Positions 25,734-35,950 of a stretch of DNA of 64,000 nucleotides are shown here, in pieces. The translations under genes and the position numbers were made by a program. The notes beneath the pieces are model-generated. The model saw nothing but the letters and a program-made list of their open reading frames with translations, made no database searches and was not told the origin of the DNA. Positions within the stretch are counted from its first letter, which is position 1. Each line of letters begins with the position of its first letter. Source of the DNA: Affinirhizobium lemnae (lineage in GTDB: Bacteria > Pseudomonadota > Alphaproteobacteria > Rhizobiales > Rhizobiaceae); NCBI RefSeq assembly GCF_022968395.1, contig NZ_JALJQZ010000017.1, forward strand, positions 1-64,000. Reading direction: 5' to 3'.

Positions 25734-26645
25734 TTAAGTGAAGTCTGCGCCGATGCTTTTGCCGTTCCGTCGCCGTTTTAGCAGTTCTGGCACAACTTCC
25801 ACGATCAGCATGGCCGCAAAAATGAGGGCACAGCCGACATAACCGATAGCAGGCAGTTTTTCCCCGAGGAAAAGGGCGCCGAAAAAGGAGCCGAACAAGG
25901 CTTCAGAGGATAGGAAAATGGCCGCCTGGGGTGCAGTCGTATAGCGCTGCCCGATGACCTGGAGCACGAAGGCGAGGCCTGAGGATATCAGTCCGACATA
26001 CAGGATTTCGATCAAGGCGCCTTCGATGGCGGCAAGCGAAATCGGCTCGAGTGCGATTGCCATTGACAGCGCCAGAACGGAGCAGGTTGCAAATTGCATT
26101 GCTGACAGCCCAAGCGGACGCGGTGAGCGTGCGATGAAGTGGCCGGCAAGAACAATCTGCATGGCCCAGAAGGCAGCGCAGACGATGCTCCATAGATCGC
26201 CAACGGTCATATGCGCCAGTGTCCCGCCGCTGAGAAGGAATATTCCGGCGAGTGCCATCAGCGCGACCGGCCAGATGATCCAGTGAGGGGCTTTGCGAAA
26301 CAGAATGATCGAGATGACCGGTACGAAGACGACATAAAGTCCGGTCAGGAAGCTGGAGTTTGTGACCGTTGTCGTCTGCAATCCGATCTGCTGGGTTATC
26401 GCGCCGCCAAACAGCGCGAAGCCGACCAGTGCGAAGGCGCCGAAGTCGCGGCCTTGCGCAGGTTTGCCAAGCTTGCGGTGCTCAAGAAGCGCAAAGGGAA
26501 GGCAGGCGAGGGCGGCGATGGCGAAGCGCAGACCCACGAACCAAAACGGGCCTATCGCATCCATGGCCGTCGCCTGGGCCACGAAACCGCCGCCCCAAAT
26601 GGCTGCAGCGAGTAGAAGAACGAGATTTGCCTGTATGCGGGTCAT
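25734..26645 (-). CDS. EamA/DMT-family transporter
   Basis: A 303-residue inner-membrane protein with ten predicted helices in two EamA repeats. The first repeat begins LVLLLAAAIWGGGFVAQATA and ends near residue 135; the second holds LWSIVCAAFWAMQIVLAGHF and SEALFGSFFGALFLGEKLP, the usual last-helix motif. Such proteins export metabolites such as amino acids or nucleosides. The substrate is unknown. Confidence 0.88.
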   Translation of the reverse strand: MTRIQANLVLLLAAAIWGGGFVAQATAMDAIGPFWFVGLRFAIAALACLPFALLEHRKLGKPAQGRDFGAFALVGFALFGGAITQQIGLQTTTVTNSSFLTGLYVVFVPVISIILFRKAPHWIIWPVALMALAGIFLLSGGTLAHMTVGDLWSIVCAAFWAMQIVLAGHFIARSPRPLGLSAMQFATCSVLALSMAIALEPISLAAIEGALIEILYVGLISSGLAFVLQVIGQRYTTAPQAAIFLSSEALFGSFFGALFLGEKLPAIGYVGCALIFAAMLIVEVVPELLKRRRNGKSIGADFT

Positions 26646-26796
26646 TGTGGGCCTGATACCTGGAGGTCAGGCGCCGGAATATTCACCAATCAGATAGACC
26701 AGGAATATGGATGCCGCTTTGTCGGTCTGCGGCGCGCCCTGTGTTATATCGGGCTTTAGCAGGAGTGCGGATAAGGTTCAAGCGAGAGAGAGCGGG

Positions 26797-27132
26797 CTAT
26801 CGTGACTTGCTGGTCTGCTCGTCGAGCCGATCCAGAGATGTATTGGAGACGGGCATCCGGAAGATCCGGAGCCACAGTCCCGCCGCAGCGATAGAGAAAA
26901 CCATAATCATGGCCGAAAAAATCGTACGCGTATCGACGTCAACGGTGTCGCCGAGAAGCAGTTGTGGGGTAAAGATCTCGCTTATGCTGCGCATGTCCGC
27001 GGCGCGGGCATTGCCGATCATGGCCAGCATCATCACAACGCAAGCCAGAAGCGCCGTTGCGGCAACCCAAAGCGTCGAGAAGCTTTGCCGGATACGAATG
27101 CGTACTGTCGCTTCCTCATCATCCAGAAACAT
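26797..27132 (-). CDS. Hypothetical two-helix membrane protein
   Basis: A 111-residue protein with two hydrophobic helices (about 20-42, LWVAATALLACVVMMLAMIG, and 70-88, FSAMIMVFSIAAAGLWL) joined by a ~27-residue loop, and a charged C-terminus. A good ribosome site (ggaagag) precedes ATG 27132. No family is recognised. Confidence 0.55.
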   Translation of the reverse strand: MFLDDEEATVRIRIRQSFSTLWVAATALLACVVMMLAMIGNARAADMRSISEIFTPQLLLGDTVDVDTRTIFSAMIMVFSIAAAGLWLRIFRMPVSNTSLDRLDEQTSKSR

Positions 27133-27160
27133 TTTCTCTTCCCTTCACTGCGCTTGACCT

Positions 27161-27261
27161 AAAGCGTCTCGCGATCTTTCAGATTCGCTCCTGACGCTTT
27201 AGCTCTTTGTGTTATCGCATGTCGTTATCGCAAAACCGCTACACACTTTTGCGCGACATGC
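27161..27261. repeat. RIME-like intergenic repeat
   Basis: Two palindromes lie side by side: AAAGCGTC...GACGCTTT (27161-27200) and GCATGTCG...CGACATGC (27217-27261). This layout and wording match the RIME1-type intergenic mosaic elements that are scattered through rhizobial genomes. One copy is seen in this window. The rest of 27133-27549 is the aatA upstream region and includes a CCGTTTC/GAAACGG dyad at 27454-27472. Confidence 0.65.
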
Positions 27262-27537
27262 TTTCGTTTGAGAAAAAGCCGTGTGAAAGAGACGCCACGA
27301 AGACTGGATTGAGGCAGACGCAGGCATTTATTGTGGCGAAATCAAGACATTGGTTAACGCGGTTGAACTGACGGGCGAAGATCTGCCTTCGGCGCGGCCC
27401 GTTTAGGCGTGTCGTACCGTTCTTTTCAGTATTCGATCAGATTTTAAAAATTACCGTTTCCGCTTGAAACGGGCACGAACATTATTCATAGAAACATCCG
27501 GCAAAACTGAGCTGGTTTGCCGTTTCAACAGTCTTAG

Positions 27538-28752
<1,215 letters not shown>

Positions 28753-28772
28753 GCCTTGTTGTCTCAAGACAG

Positions 28773-28806
28773 AAAGGGCTCGCCTTGTCGGCGGGCCCTT
28801 TCTTGT
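28773..28806. terminator. Bidirectional terminator between aatA and the sugar dehydrogenase
   Basis: AAAGGGCTCGCC and GGCGGGCCCTTT form a 12-bp stem (one G-T pair) with a 5-base loop between the convergent genes, followed by TCTTGT on the plus strand; the A-run on the other side gives a T-run for the minus strand. Confidence 0.7.
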
Positions 28807-28811
28807 CTGGG

Positions 28812-30047
28812 TCAAGCCTTCGTCAGCTTGATGATGGTTGATGCACCACCACCGCGCCGTTCGGTAACGGCGTAGACGGCGCCATCGGGGCCAACCTTGA
28901 CGTCACGAATGCGCGCGTCCAGCGGGACGCGCTCCTCGGATTTCACCTTGTCACCGTCCATGTGAAGGACGACGACGCCTTGGCTCACAAGTCCGCCGAC
29001 GAGGAAGGCGCCTTTCCATTCAGGAATGGCATTGCCATTGTAGAAAGCCATGCCGGAGGGCGCGATGACCGGATCCCAATAATAGACCGGCTGCTCGGTC
29101 TTCGCCATTTGCGTCACCCCTTTACCGACCGGGCTCCCGCTGTATTCCACGCCGTAGGTCACTTCCGGCCATCCGTAGTTCTTGCCTGCTTCCGGCAGGT
29201 TCAATTCATCTCCGCCACGAGGGCCGTGCTCGACAGTCCAGAGGCGGCCCTTGTCATCGACAGTGGCGGACTGAAGATTACGGTGACCAAGCGACCAGAT
29301 TTCCGGCAGCGCGTCCTTTTGGTTCACGAACGGATTGCCATCAAATGGTTTGCCATCCATCGTGATACGGAAGATCTTGCCGAGACCGCTGGACAGTTCC
29401 TGCGCCTGAACGCGAGGTTCCGGGTCCGAGCGCTCACCGACCGTCACATAGAGTTCGTTTTTGGCCCCGAAGGCGAGGCGAGAGCCAAAATGCTTGTTGC
29501 CGTCATAGCTTGGCGTCTGGCGGAAAATGACGTTGACGTTTTCCAGTTTCGCGCCGCCATTCGCGTCGGGTACGAGTTTGGCGGAGGCGACGGATGTGCC
29601 ATTGCCATCTTCCCGCTCTTCGGAGAACGAGAAGAAGATCATGCCGGATGAGGCGAAATCTGGCGCAAGCGCGACATCCAGCAAGCCGCCCTGGCCGCTT
29701 GCCAGAACTTTCGGGACGCCATCAATGGCCGGACCGGGCTTCCCGTCCTTCGAGATGATGTGCATCTTGCCCTGCTTTGCGGTTACCAGCATCCGGCCGT
29801 CGGGCAGAAACTCCATGGCCCAGAGATGTGGCAGACCCTGCGCCACCACTTCCTTTTTGACCGTCACCATCTGTGCGGGCTGCGGTGCGCGCGTCTGACC
29901 GGCGAAGGCCGGCTTCTGGTCCGGCGCATTGGCCGGTTTGGTCTCGGCAGGTTTCGTCGTTGCGGTCTGCGCCTGCGCGGACATCGGCGCGAGTGCCGCC
30001 ATGCCGAGGAAGGTGGCTGCGGCCAGGACGTTGAAGCGGTTCATCAT
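28812..30047 (-). CDS. PQQ-dependent sugar dehydrogenase (YliI/Asd type), secreted
   Basis: A 411-residue soluble glucose/sorbosone-dehydrogenase-like beta-propeller. A signal peptide (NVLAAATFLGMAALAPMSAQAQ) is followed by a Pro/Ala-rich linker (about 28-55). The propeller includes LPHLWAMEFLPDGRMLVTAKQGKM, FGSRLAFGAKNELYVTVGERSDP, HRNLQSATVDDKGRLWTVEHGPRGGDELN and NYGWPEVTYG, the family signatures. The start is the first of two adjacent ATGs (30047) after gggaga. It oxidises aldoses in the periplasm if PQQ is available; substrate inferred. Confidence 0.88.
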   Translation of the reverse strand: MMNRFNVLAAATFLGMAALAPMSAQAQTATTKPAETKPANAPDQKPAFAGQTRAPQPAQMVTVKKEVVAQGLPHLWAMEFLPDGRMLVTAKQGKMHIISKDGKPGPAIDGVPKVLASGQGGLLDVALAPDFASSGMIFFSFSEEREDGNGTSVASAKLVPDANGGAKLENVNVIFRQTPSYDGNKHFGSRLAFGAKNELYVTVGERSDPEPRVQAQELSSGLGKIFRITMDGKPFDGNPFVNQKDALPEIWSLGHRNLQSATVDDKGRLWTVEHGPRGGDELNLPEAGKNYGWPEVTYGVEYSGSPVGKGVTQMAKTEQPVYYWDPVIAPSGMAFYNGNAIPEWKGAFLVGGLVSQGVVVLHMDGDKVKSEERVPLDARIRDVKVGPDGAVYAVTERRGGGASTIIKLTKA

Positions 30048-30230
30048 GTTCTCCCAAATCATTCAATGGACTGCCGCTTCCGCGACGTTTGATCTGATCT
30101 AGGGTCGGGTCTCGCCTTTTGCTCTACACGAAGCGTTCAAGTTTGTTTTATCGGAAACATTTCTTCATGTTCTGATTCAGGTCGCTCCGGATCGGATTCC
30201 GGACTTGCCCGTAACATCTTCAAATCACTC

Positions 30231-31340
30231 TCAAAGTCCCAGAACCGTCAGCATGACGAAGGTGGCGAAAAGGACGAAATGCGTCATGCCTTCGATGGCG
30301 TTTGTTTCGCCGTCATTGAGGTTGATCGCTGCGGCAATCAGCGTGATGGTGACCATGACCGTTTGCACGGGCGTCATTGCCATGACGAAGGGCTGACCAC
30401 TGTAGAGGGCAATGCCCTCCATGACCGGCACCGTCAGGATCACCGTTGAGAGTGACGCACCCATGGCGATGTTGACGGTGGCCTGCATGCGGTTTCTGAG
30501 CGCTGCGCGCAAGGCGGTGAGAATCTCGGGTGCTGCCGATATCGAAGCCACGATGACCGCCATCAAGGCAGGCGGCGCGCCACTGCCTTTCAGGCCCAGA
30601 TCCAGGAACGCGGACATGAATTCGGCAAGGACGCCGATGATAACGACCCCTGCAAGGATGACGCCGATGGCGGAGGCGGAAGATTGAGAGGGCTCTTCCG
30701 GCTCAGAGTGTGATGCGTTGCCTGTCGCTGGTTTCGGCTTCGTTTGTCGTGGATAGCTGTAGCTGAAGAAATAGCTGTGCGGACCCACCTGCATACGCAG
30801 AAAGAGGGCATAGAGCGCAATCATGGCGCAGATGGTGAAGGCGGAATAATAGTGCCAGCGATCTGCCGGGATGAATTCGGGCACGATCATCGAAATGCCC
30901 ATGGCGGTCAGGATCATCACGCCATAGGTCTTGCCGGAATTGTCATTATAGGGTTGTTCGCCATGGCGCAGCCCACCAAGCAGTGCGGCGAGGCCCAGAA
31001 TTCCGTTGATGTCCAGCATCACTGCTGCGTAGATCGTATCTCGCACCAGGGTCGGCGATGCGGAATTGTTCATCAGGATTGCCAGGATGATGACCTCGAC
31101 GGCGACCGCCGAGAGCGTCAGGATCATTGTGCCATAGGGGTCGCCCACCTTGTGCGCCAAAATTTCTGCCGAATGCGCCACGCGGGTGGAGGCAAGCACG
31201 ATGACGCCGATCAGCGCGACTGCGGCGATCATGGCCGCCAGTTTGCCCATCTCCTGAATTGAATGCTCCACGAAAAAGCCTGACACTACGACCAGCGCTG
31301 CCAGAACAAGAAACTTTTCGCGGCTGAGAAGAGATGGCAT
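30231..31340 (-). CDS. ChaA-type cation/proton antiporter
   Basis: A 369-residue CaCA-superfamily membrane protein with ~11 helices in two halves. VAHSAEILAHKVGDPYGTMILTLSAVAVEVIIL (helix 2-3) and ASISAAPEILTALRAALRNRMQATVNIAMGASLSTVIL are the paired alpha repeats of the family. A polar loop (about 185-230) links the halves. ChaA exchanges Na+, K+ or Ca2+ for protons. ATG 31340 is chosen; a further in-frame start lies 10 codons upstream. Confidence 0.88.
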   Translation of the reverse strand: MPSLLSREKFLVLAALVVVSGFFVEHSIQEMGKLAAMIAAVALIGVIVLASTRVAHSAEILAHKVGDPYGTMILTLSAVAVEVIILAILMNNSASPTLVRDTIYAAVMLDINGILGLAALLGGLRHGEQPYNDNSGKTYGVMILTAMGISMIVPEFIPADRWHYYSAFTICAMIALYALFLRMQVGPHSYFFSYSYPRQTKPKPATGNASHSEPEEPSQSSASAIGVILAGVVIIGVLAEFMSAFLDLGLKGSGAPPALMAVIVASISAAPEILTALRAALRNRMQATVNIAMGASLSTVILTVPVMEGIALYSGQPFVMAMTPVQTVMVTITLIAAAINLNDGETNAIEGMTHFVLFATFVMLTVLGL

Positions 31341-31533
31341 GCTGACAATGCTCCGGCGTGATGGGAGCATTATCTATGGCAGTGCGCAGAACCATCAAGC
31401 GAGCAGACTAGCGTTTATTCAGCCTGCTCAAATGGCATAAATTTTCTGCCTATCGCATTCTTCCGGAACCGGAAGTGCCACTTTTCGATTTCCGGCATGT
31501 GCAACCCAAAACGAACTCGATCAGGAGAAAATC

Positions 31534-31797
31534 ATGACCAAAGTCGTCTATCAGGTGGTGCAGCATGACGGTGGCTGGGCCTATCGCCAGGGTGACGTCT
31601 ATTCCGAGACCTTTGCCACGCATTCCGATGCCTTGCAGGCTGCCAAGATTGTTGCGGCCGAGCAGCAGGTCGGCGGGGATTCGGAGGAGATCAGCTGGCA
31701 GGATGCCAAGGGCATCTGGCACGTGGAGCATAGCGATGGCGGAGACAGGCCGGAGGCGGAAGTTGAAGATTCTGTCGAAGCTCGCCCAACGCATTGA
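31534..31797 (+). CDS. DUF2188 protein
   Basis: An 87-residue protein matching DUF2188: VVYQVVQHDGGWAYRQGDVYSETFATHSDALQAA and the ending WQDAKGIWHVEHSDGGDRPE. It is a small beta-rich cytosolic domain of unknown function, frequent in Rhizobiales. A ribosome site (aggagaa) precedes ATG 31534. Confidence 0.82.
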   Translation: MTKVVYQVVQHDGGWAYRQGDVYSETFATHSDALQAAKIVAAEQQVGGDSEEISWQDAKGIWHVEHSDGGDRPEAEVEDSVEARPTH

Positions 31798-31846
31798 TGC
31801 TTTGAGGGACGGTGAGGCCCGCCGGAGCGGGCCTCCCTAAAGCGTC

Positions 31847-32968
31847 TTATTCAGCTGCTTCCAGCGTTGGGTAATCGGTGTAGCCCTCGGCGCCGCCGCC
31901 ATACAGCGTCTGCGGGTTCACATCGTTCCAGGCAGCGCCGTCCTTGATGCGGCGAACGAGGTCCGGATTGGCGATGAACGGCTTGCCGAAGGAGACGAGA
32001 TCCGCATGGCCGGTCTCGATCGCCTTGGCGGCAGTCTCGGCGTCATAGCCGTTGTTGACCATCCAGGCACCTTTGCCGCCAGCTTCTACATACGCTGCCT
32101 TGAAGGCGGCGTAGTCGAAGGATGTGCCTGCGTATTGGTGGTCACGCGGGCCGCCCGTTGCGCCTTCAATCACATGGACGAATGACAGATCGCGCTTGGC
32201 CAGTTCCTTGACAACGGCATTGAACACAGCTTGCGGATCGCTATCACTGACATCGTTTGCCGGTGTCGTTGGCGACAAGCGAATGCCCGTCTTGCCCGCG
32301 CCAATCTCTGATGCCACGGCATCGACCACTTCAAGGGCCAGCCGGATACGGTTCTCGATGGAGCCGCCATAGGCATCGGTACGCTGGTTGGCGCCATCCT
32401 TTATGAACTGATCAAGCAGGTAGCCATTGGCTGCGTGAATTTCGACGCCGTCGAAACCGGTATCGACCGCATTGCGTGCTGCCTTGCGGAAATCATCCAC
32501 GATACCCGGCAGTTCGGAGAGTTCCAGCGCACGGGGTTGCGAGGTTTCCGCAAAACCGCCGCTGCCGTCCTCGTTCAGAATGTAGGTCTTCGACTTCGCA
32601 GTGATTGCAGAGGGTGCGACAGGTGCCGCACCGTTTGGCTGCAGCGAGACGTGGGAAATGCGGCCGACATGCCAAAGCTGCACAACGATCTTGCCACCAC
32701 GCGAGTGGACGGCATCAGTAACCTTCTTCCAGCCAGCCAGGGCTTCCGGCTTGTAGAGCCCCGGGACATCGGCGTAACCCTGACCCTGATGCGTAATGGC
32801 AGTTCCTTCCGATACGATCAGGCCAGCGGTCGCGCGTTGTTCGTAATAGACAACATTCAGGTCGTTCGGGACCGCCTTCGGGGAGCGATTGCGGGTCAGG
32901 GGCGCCATGACGATGCGATTGCGAAGCTCGATATCGCCAAACTTCACGCTGTCGAACAGTGTAGGCAT
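31847..32968 (-). CDS. nemA: Old Yellow Enzyme family alkene reductase
   Basis: A 373-residue FMN-dependent oxidoreductase. It starts LFDSVKFGDIELRNRIVMAPLTRNRS, has VQLWHVGRISH (about 95-105), DGVEIHAANGYLLDQFIKDGANQRTD (substrate-binding His-Asn pair), and SFGKPFIANPDLVRR near the C-terminus. Members reduce N-ethylmaleimide, nitrate esters or enones. ATG 32968 after gagga is used. It is 31 bases from the ArsR-type gene, transcribed the same way. Confidence 0.92.
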   Translation of the reverse strand: MPTLFDSVKFGDIELRNRIVMAPLTRNRSPKAVPNDLNVVYYEQRATAGLIVSEGTAITHQGQGYADVPGLYKPEALAGWKKVTDAVHSRGGKIVVQLWHVGRISHVSLQPNGAAPVAPSAITAKSKTYILNEDGSGGFAETSQPRALELSELPGIVDDFRKAARNAVDTGFDGVEIHAANGYLLDQFIKDGANQRTDAYGGSIENRIRLALEVVDAVASEIGAGKTGIRLSPTTPANDVSDSDPQAVFNAVVKELAKRDLSFVHVIEGATGGPRDHQYAGTSFDYAAFKAAYVEAGGKGAWMVNNGYDAETAAKAIETGHADLVSFGKPFIANPDLVRRIKDGAAWNDVNPQTLYGGGAEGYTDYPTLEAAE

Positions 32969-33002
32969 GATAATCCTCATAGATTGAAAAGGTGAGGTTG
33001 CC

Positions 33003-33299
33003 TCAGAGCGAGGTCTTCAGGTGATCGATGAAGGACCGAATTCTGTCCTCATCACGATGATAAAAGGTCCACTGGCCCACCTTGTTCGTTTTCACGAGGC
33101 CGGCTTTCTCGAGCATGGCCAGATGGGCGGATACGGTGGATTGGGACAGGCCGCAGCGCATTTCAAACTGTTTGGCGCAGATGCCCATATCCAAGGGATG
33201 AGCCTGGGAGGAGAAATGTGCCTCCGGTTCGCGCATCCATTCCAGAAACTCGACACGGGCAGGGTGGGAGAGCGCTTTCAGAATTTCTGTCTTGTCCAT
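33003..33299 (-). CDS. ArsR-type HTH regulator
   Basis: A 98-residue winged-helix protein: EILKALSHPARVEFLEWM (residues 4-21), then CGLSQSTVSAHLAMLEKAGLVKTNKVGQWTFYHRDE. It lacks the classical ELCVCD metal site. A strong ribosome site (ggagg) selects ATG 33299. It lies upstream of, and probably with, the Old Yellow Enzyme gene, so it may sense its inducers; the adjacent AbcR RNAs are a conserved neighbourhood. Confidence 0.88.
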   Translation of the reverse strand: MDKTEILKALSHPARVEFLEWMREPEAHFSSQAHPLDMGICAKQFEMRCGLSQSTVSAHLAMLEKAGLVKTNKVGQWTFYHRDEDRIRSFIDHLKTSL

Positions 33300-33382
33300 T
33301 CTCAGCCCTCCTGTTTTCTGACCGGATAAATCGTTTCTGACCGATATGTAGATCGTTATTTTACGATTTAAAGGAGGTTGGC

Positions 33383-33484
33383 AAAAAAAAGGGCCTCGAA
33401 TTTCTTCGGGCCCGTGAGGATGAAGGTTTACCAAACCTCCAGAGGGGAACAGCTGAGGGCGACAGGATTGCCGCCGGGACAGCT
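33383..33484 (-). ncRNA. AbcR-type small RNA, downstream copy
   Basis: A ~102-base RNA predicted by promoter and terminator. On the minus strand TTGTTG (33514-33519) and CATATC (33491-33496) are 17 bases apart. The RNA starts AGCTG, contains AGCTGTTCCCCTCTGGAGG, and ends in a GGGCC...GGCCC hairpin followed by eight T (33383-33413). It lies between arsR and lsrB, the place of the tandem AbcR1/AbcR2 genes of Sinorhizobium and Agrobacterium, Hfq-dependent repressors of ABC-transporter mRNAs. Confidence 0.75.
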
Positions 33485-33573
33485 AAACTAGATATGGAAG
33501 CTGTCACCAGCTTCAACAAGGGGCTGGGATCGTCCGGGGCAAGAATTTTGTTCAACAAGGGCAATGGAAGCTT

Positions 33574-33692
33574 AAAAAAAGAGGGCCGCCGGATCGCTCC
33601 AGGGCCCTTGTAAGTGTGAAGGTATATAAACCTCCAGAGGGGAACAGCTGCTGCGGCGGAACTGGGAGGAAAAGCCGCCATGTGCATCAGCT
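33574..33692 (-). ncRNA. AbcR-type small RNA, upstream copy
   Basis: A ~119-base RNA with the same build as its neighbour: TTGTTC (33722-33727), 17 bases, CATATC (33699-33704), start AGCTG, and the shared block AGCTGTTCCCCTCTGGAGG. The first stem, GGCGG/CCGCC, presents TTTTCCTCCCAG in its loop, an anti-Shine-Dalgarno-like sequence typical of AbcR target pairing. It ends in a GGGCC/GGCCC-type hairpin with seven T residues. Which copy is AbcR1 cannot be decided from sequence. Confidence 0.75.
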
Positions 33693-33820
33693 GAGGGCGA
33701 TATGGTGCTTTCATGAGCAGAGAACAATGCTTTTTTGTGCAGGGCAGCCATGCTTGAACTGCAATGCTGTATCAGCTTTTCCAGATCGTTCGCTCGGCGA
33801 GCATTTTTACCCTGCTCGTA

Positions 33821-34723
33821 TCAGAAGCTCCAGTTGCGGGCCTTGGCAACAATGAAGTCACGAAAGACCTTCAGCTTGGCAGCGTTCTTCATCTCGTCCG
33901 GGTAGCAGAAATAGGTATCGAATGACGGGATATCCGCGTTGATGGCAAGCTGGATGAGGCCCGGGTCGCGACCGACGATGTAATCTGGCAGCACCGCGAT
34001 GCCGATGCCGAGCAGGCACGCGCGCTTGATCGATGTCTGGCTGTTGATCTGCAGATGCGGCAGTCGAGGATTGTCAGACGAGCGCCCGGCATATTCGAGC
34101 CAGTTCACGTCCAGCAGGTAGTTGGGCGCCGGTTCACCAAATGTGATGATGCGGTGCGTATCCAGATCCTCGATAGTCTGGGGCTCTCCAAAACGATTGA
34201 TGTAGGAGGGTGCCGCATAGACATGCATGTGCACGGTAAAGAGCTTGCGCTGAATGAGGTCCGATTGCTGCGGCTGACGCAGACGGATGGCGCAATCGGC
34301 GTGGCGCATGTTCACATCCAGCTCCTCGTTATCGAGGATGAGCTGTATAGACATTTCTGGGTAAAGCTGCAGGAACTCCTGCACCTTGTCGGTCAGCCAG
34401 CCCTGGCCAAGGCCGACGGTTGTGGTGACACGTAATTTGCCACTTGGCTTTTCCGTTGTCTCGGTCAGCTGAACCTTGACGGATTCCAGCTTGAGCAAGA
34501 CATCGTGTGCCGTTCTGTAGAGGAGTTCGCCCTGTTCCGTCAGGATCAGGCCGCGCGCATGGCGGTGGAAGAGCTTGACGCCCACATCCTGTTCCAGCGC
34601 GCTGACCTGACGGCTGATGGCCGACTGGGATAGGTGCAACTTATCCGCCGCATGCGTGAAAGAACCGGCCTCCGCTGCCGCGTGGAAGATGCGCAATTTA
34701 TCCCAATCGAGTGGCACGCCCAT
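33821..34723 (-). CDS. lsrB: LysR-type regulator LsrB/VtlR
   Basis: A 300-residue LysR-family protein. HTH: WDKLRIFHAAAEAGSFTHAADKLHLSQSAISRQVSALEQDVGVKLF (about residues 6-51); the rest is the effector-binding domain. The neighbourhood (trxB 2 bases upstream, lrp, tandem AbcR RNAs downstream) is that of lsrB in Sinorhizobium and vtlR in Brucella/Agrobacterium. That regulator controls oxidative-stress and envelope genes and an AbcR copy. It is co-transcribed with trxB. Confidence 0.88.
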   Translation of the reverse strand: MGVPLDWDKLRIFHAAAEAGSFTHAADKLHLSQSAISRQVSALEQDVGVKLFHRHARGLILTEQGELLYRTAHDVLLKLESVKVQLTETTEKPSGKLRVTTTVGLGQGWLTDKVQEFLQLYPEMSIQLILDNEELDVNMRHADCAIRLRQPQQSDLIQRKLFTVHMHVYAAPSYINRFGEPQTIEDLDTHRIITFGEPAPNYLLDVNWLEYAGRSSDNPRLPHLQINSQTSIKRACLLGIGIAVLPDYIVGRDPGLIQLAINADIPSFDTYFCYPDEMKNAAKLKVFRDFIVAKARNWSF

Positions 34724-34725
34724 AT

Positions 34726-35700
34726 TTACTCCGCAGCCTGAGCCATAGGTTGGATGCCGGCAAGGAACCGCTCTGCTTCAAGAGCTGCCATGCAGCCCAT
34801 GCCGGCGGCGGTAATGGCTTGGCGGAATGTGTCGTCTGTCACGTCGCCCGCGGCGAAGACGCCGGGAATGCTGGTCGCTGTCGAGTCCGGCGCCGTCCAG
34901 AGATAGCCGTTAGATTTCAGCTTCAACTGATCCTTGAACAGTTCCGTTGCCGGAGCGTGGCCGATGGCGACGAAAACACCATGGATCGGCATCTCGGTTA
35001 TCGCTCCGGTTCTGGTGTCGCGGATCCGGGCACCGGTGACCGATGGCGGCATCGGCGGCTTGGCGGGCTCGCCAATGATTTCCGCAATCTCCGAATTCCA
35101 GAGAACATTGACATTGGGGCGCTGGAACAGGCGCTCCTGTAATATCTTTTCTGAGCGGAAGCTATCCCGGCGGTGAACGACGGTGACAGACTTCGCGATG
35201 TTGGACAGGTACAGTGCCTCTTCGACGGCGGAATTTCCGCCTCCGACCACGATGACATCCCGGTTGCGATAGAAGAAGCCGTCGCAGGTTGCGCAGGCCG
35301 AGACGCCAAAGCCCTGGAAATGCTGTTCGCTCTCGATGCCCAGCCACTTCGCCTTGGCACCGGTTGCGATCACCAGCGTGTCGGCCGTCCAGGTCTGGCC
35401 GGAATCGGTGCTGATAACGAACGGTTGCTGCGACAGCTCAACCTTCGTCACCAGATCGTTCACGATTTCCGTGCCGACATGGTGCGCCTGCTTAAGCATC
35501 TGTTCCATCAGCCACGGACCCTGGATGGGGTCAGCAAAGCCTGGATAATTTTCCACATCGGTGGTGATCATCAACTGGCCACCCTGTTCCATGCCGGCGA
35601 TGAGAACGGGCTTCAGCATGGCGCGGGCGGCGTAGATGGCTGCAGTGTATCCTGCGGGGCCGGAGCCGATGATCAGGACCTGCGTATGACGGGCAGACAT
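34726..35700 (-). CDS. trxB: Thioredoxin reductase
   Basis: A 324-residue flavoprotein that reduces thioredoxin with NADPH. FAD motif IIGSGPAGYTAAIYAARA (about residues 10-27), redox pair ACATCDGFFY (about 140), NADPH motif VVGGGNSAVEEALYL, and GVFAAGDVTDDTFRQAITAAGMGCMAALEA at the C-terminus. Upstream partner of lsrB in the same operon and divergent from lrp. Confidence 0.96.
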   Translation of the reverse strand: MSARHTQVLIIGSGPAGYTAAIYAARAMLKPVLIAGMEQGGQLMITTDVENYPGFADPIQGPWLMEQMLKQAHHVGTEIVNDLVTKVELSQQPFVISTDSGQTWTADTLVIATGAKAKWLGIESEQHFQGFGVSACATCDGFFYRNRDVIVVGGGNSAVEEALYLSNIAKSVTVVHRRDSFRSEKILQERLFQRPNVNVLWNSEIAEIIGEPAKPPMPPSVTGARIRDTRTGAITEMPIHGVFVAIGHAPATELFKDQLKLKSNGYLWTAPDSTATSIPGVFAAGDVTDDTFRQAITAAGMGCMAALEAERFLAGIQPMAQAAE

Positions 35701-35950
35701 GATTTCTATCCTTCAGGGATTGCAGGGGAACGAGCGCTGTTCGCGCAGAAGCAATCCATCGATTATGTTAACTCGCTCCCATTTATGATTGAACCATGTT
35801 CCAGTTCAAGGGCAGCTTTGCATCAGAGGCAGGCCAGCCTTGCGTTCTGCACAATATTAGGTGCGTCTTTCAGTGCACATTGGCGTGAATTTCTTGCGTT
35901 CAGGGCAGCAATGGCTAATACCACTGGAAAACATATCAGAGGAATTCCGC

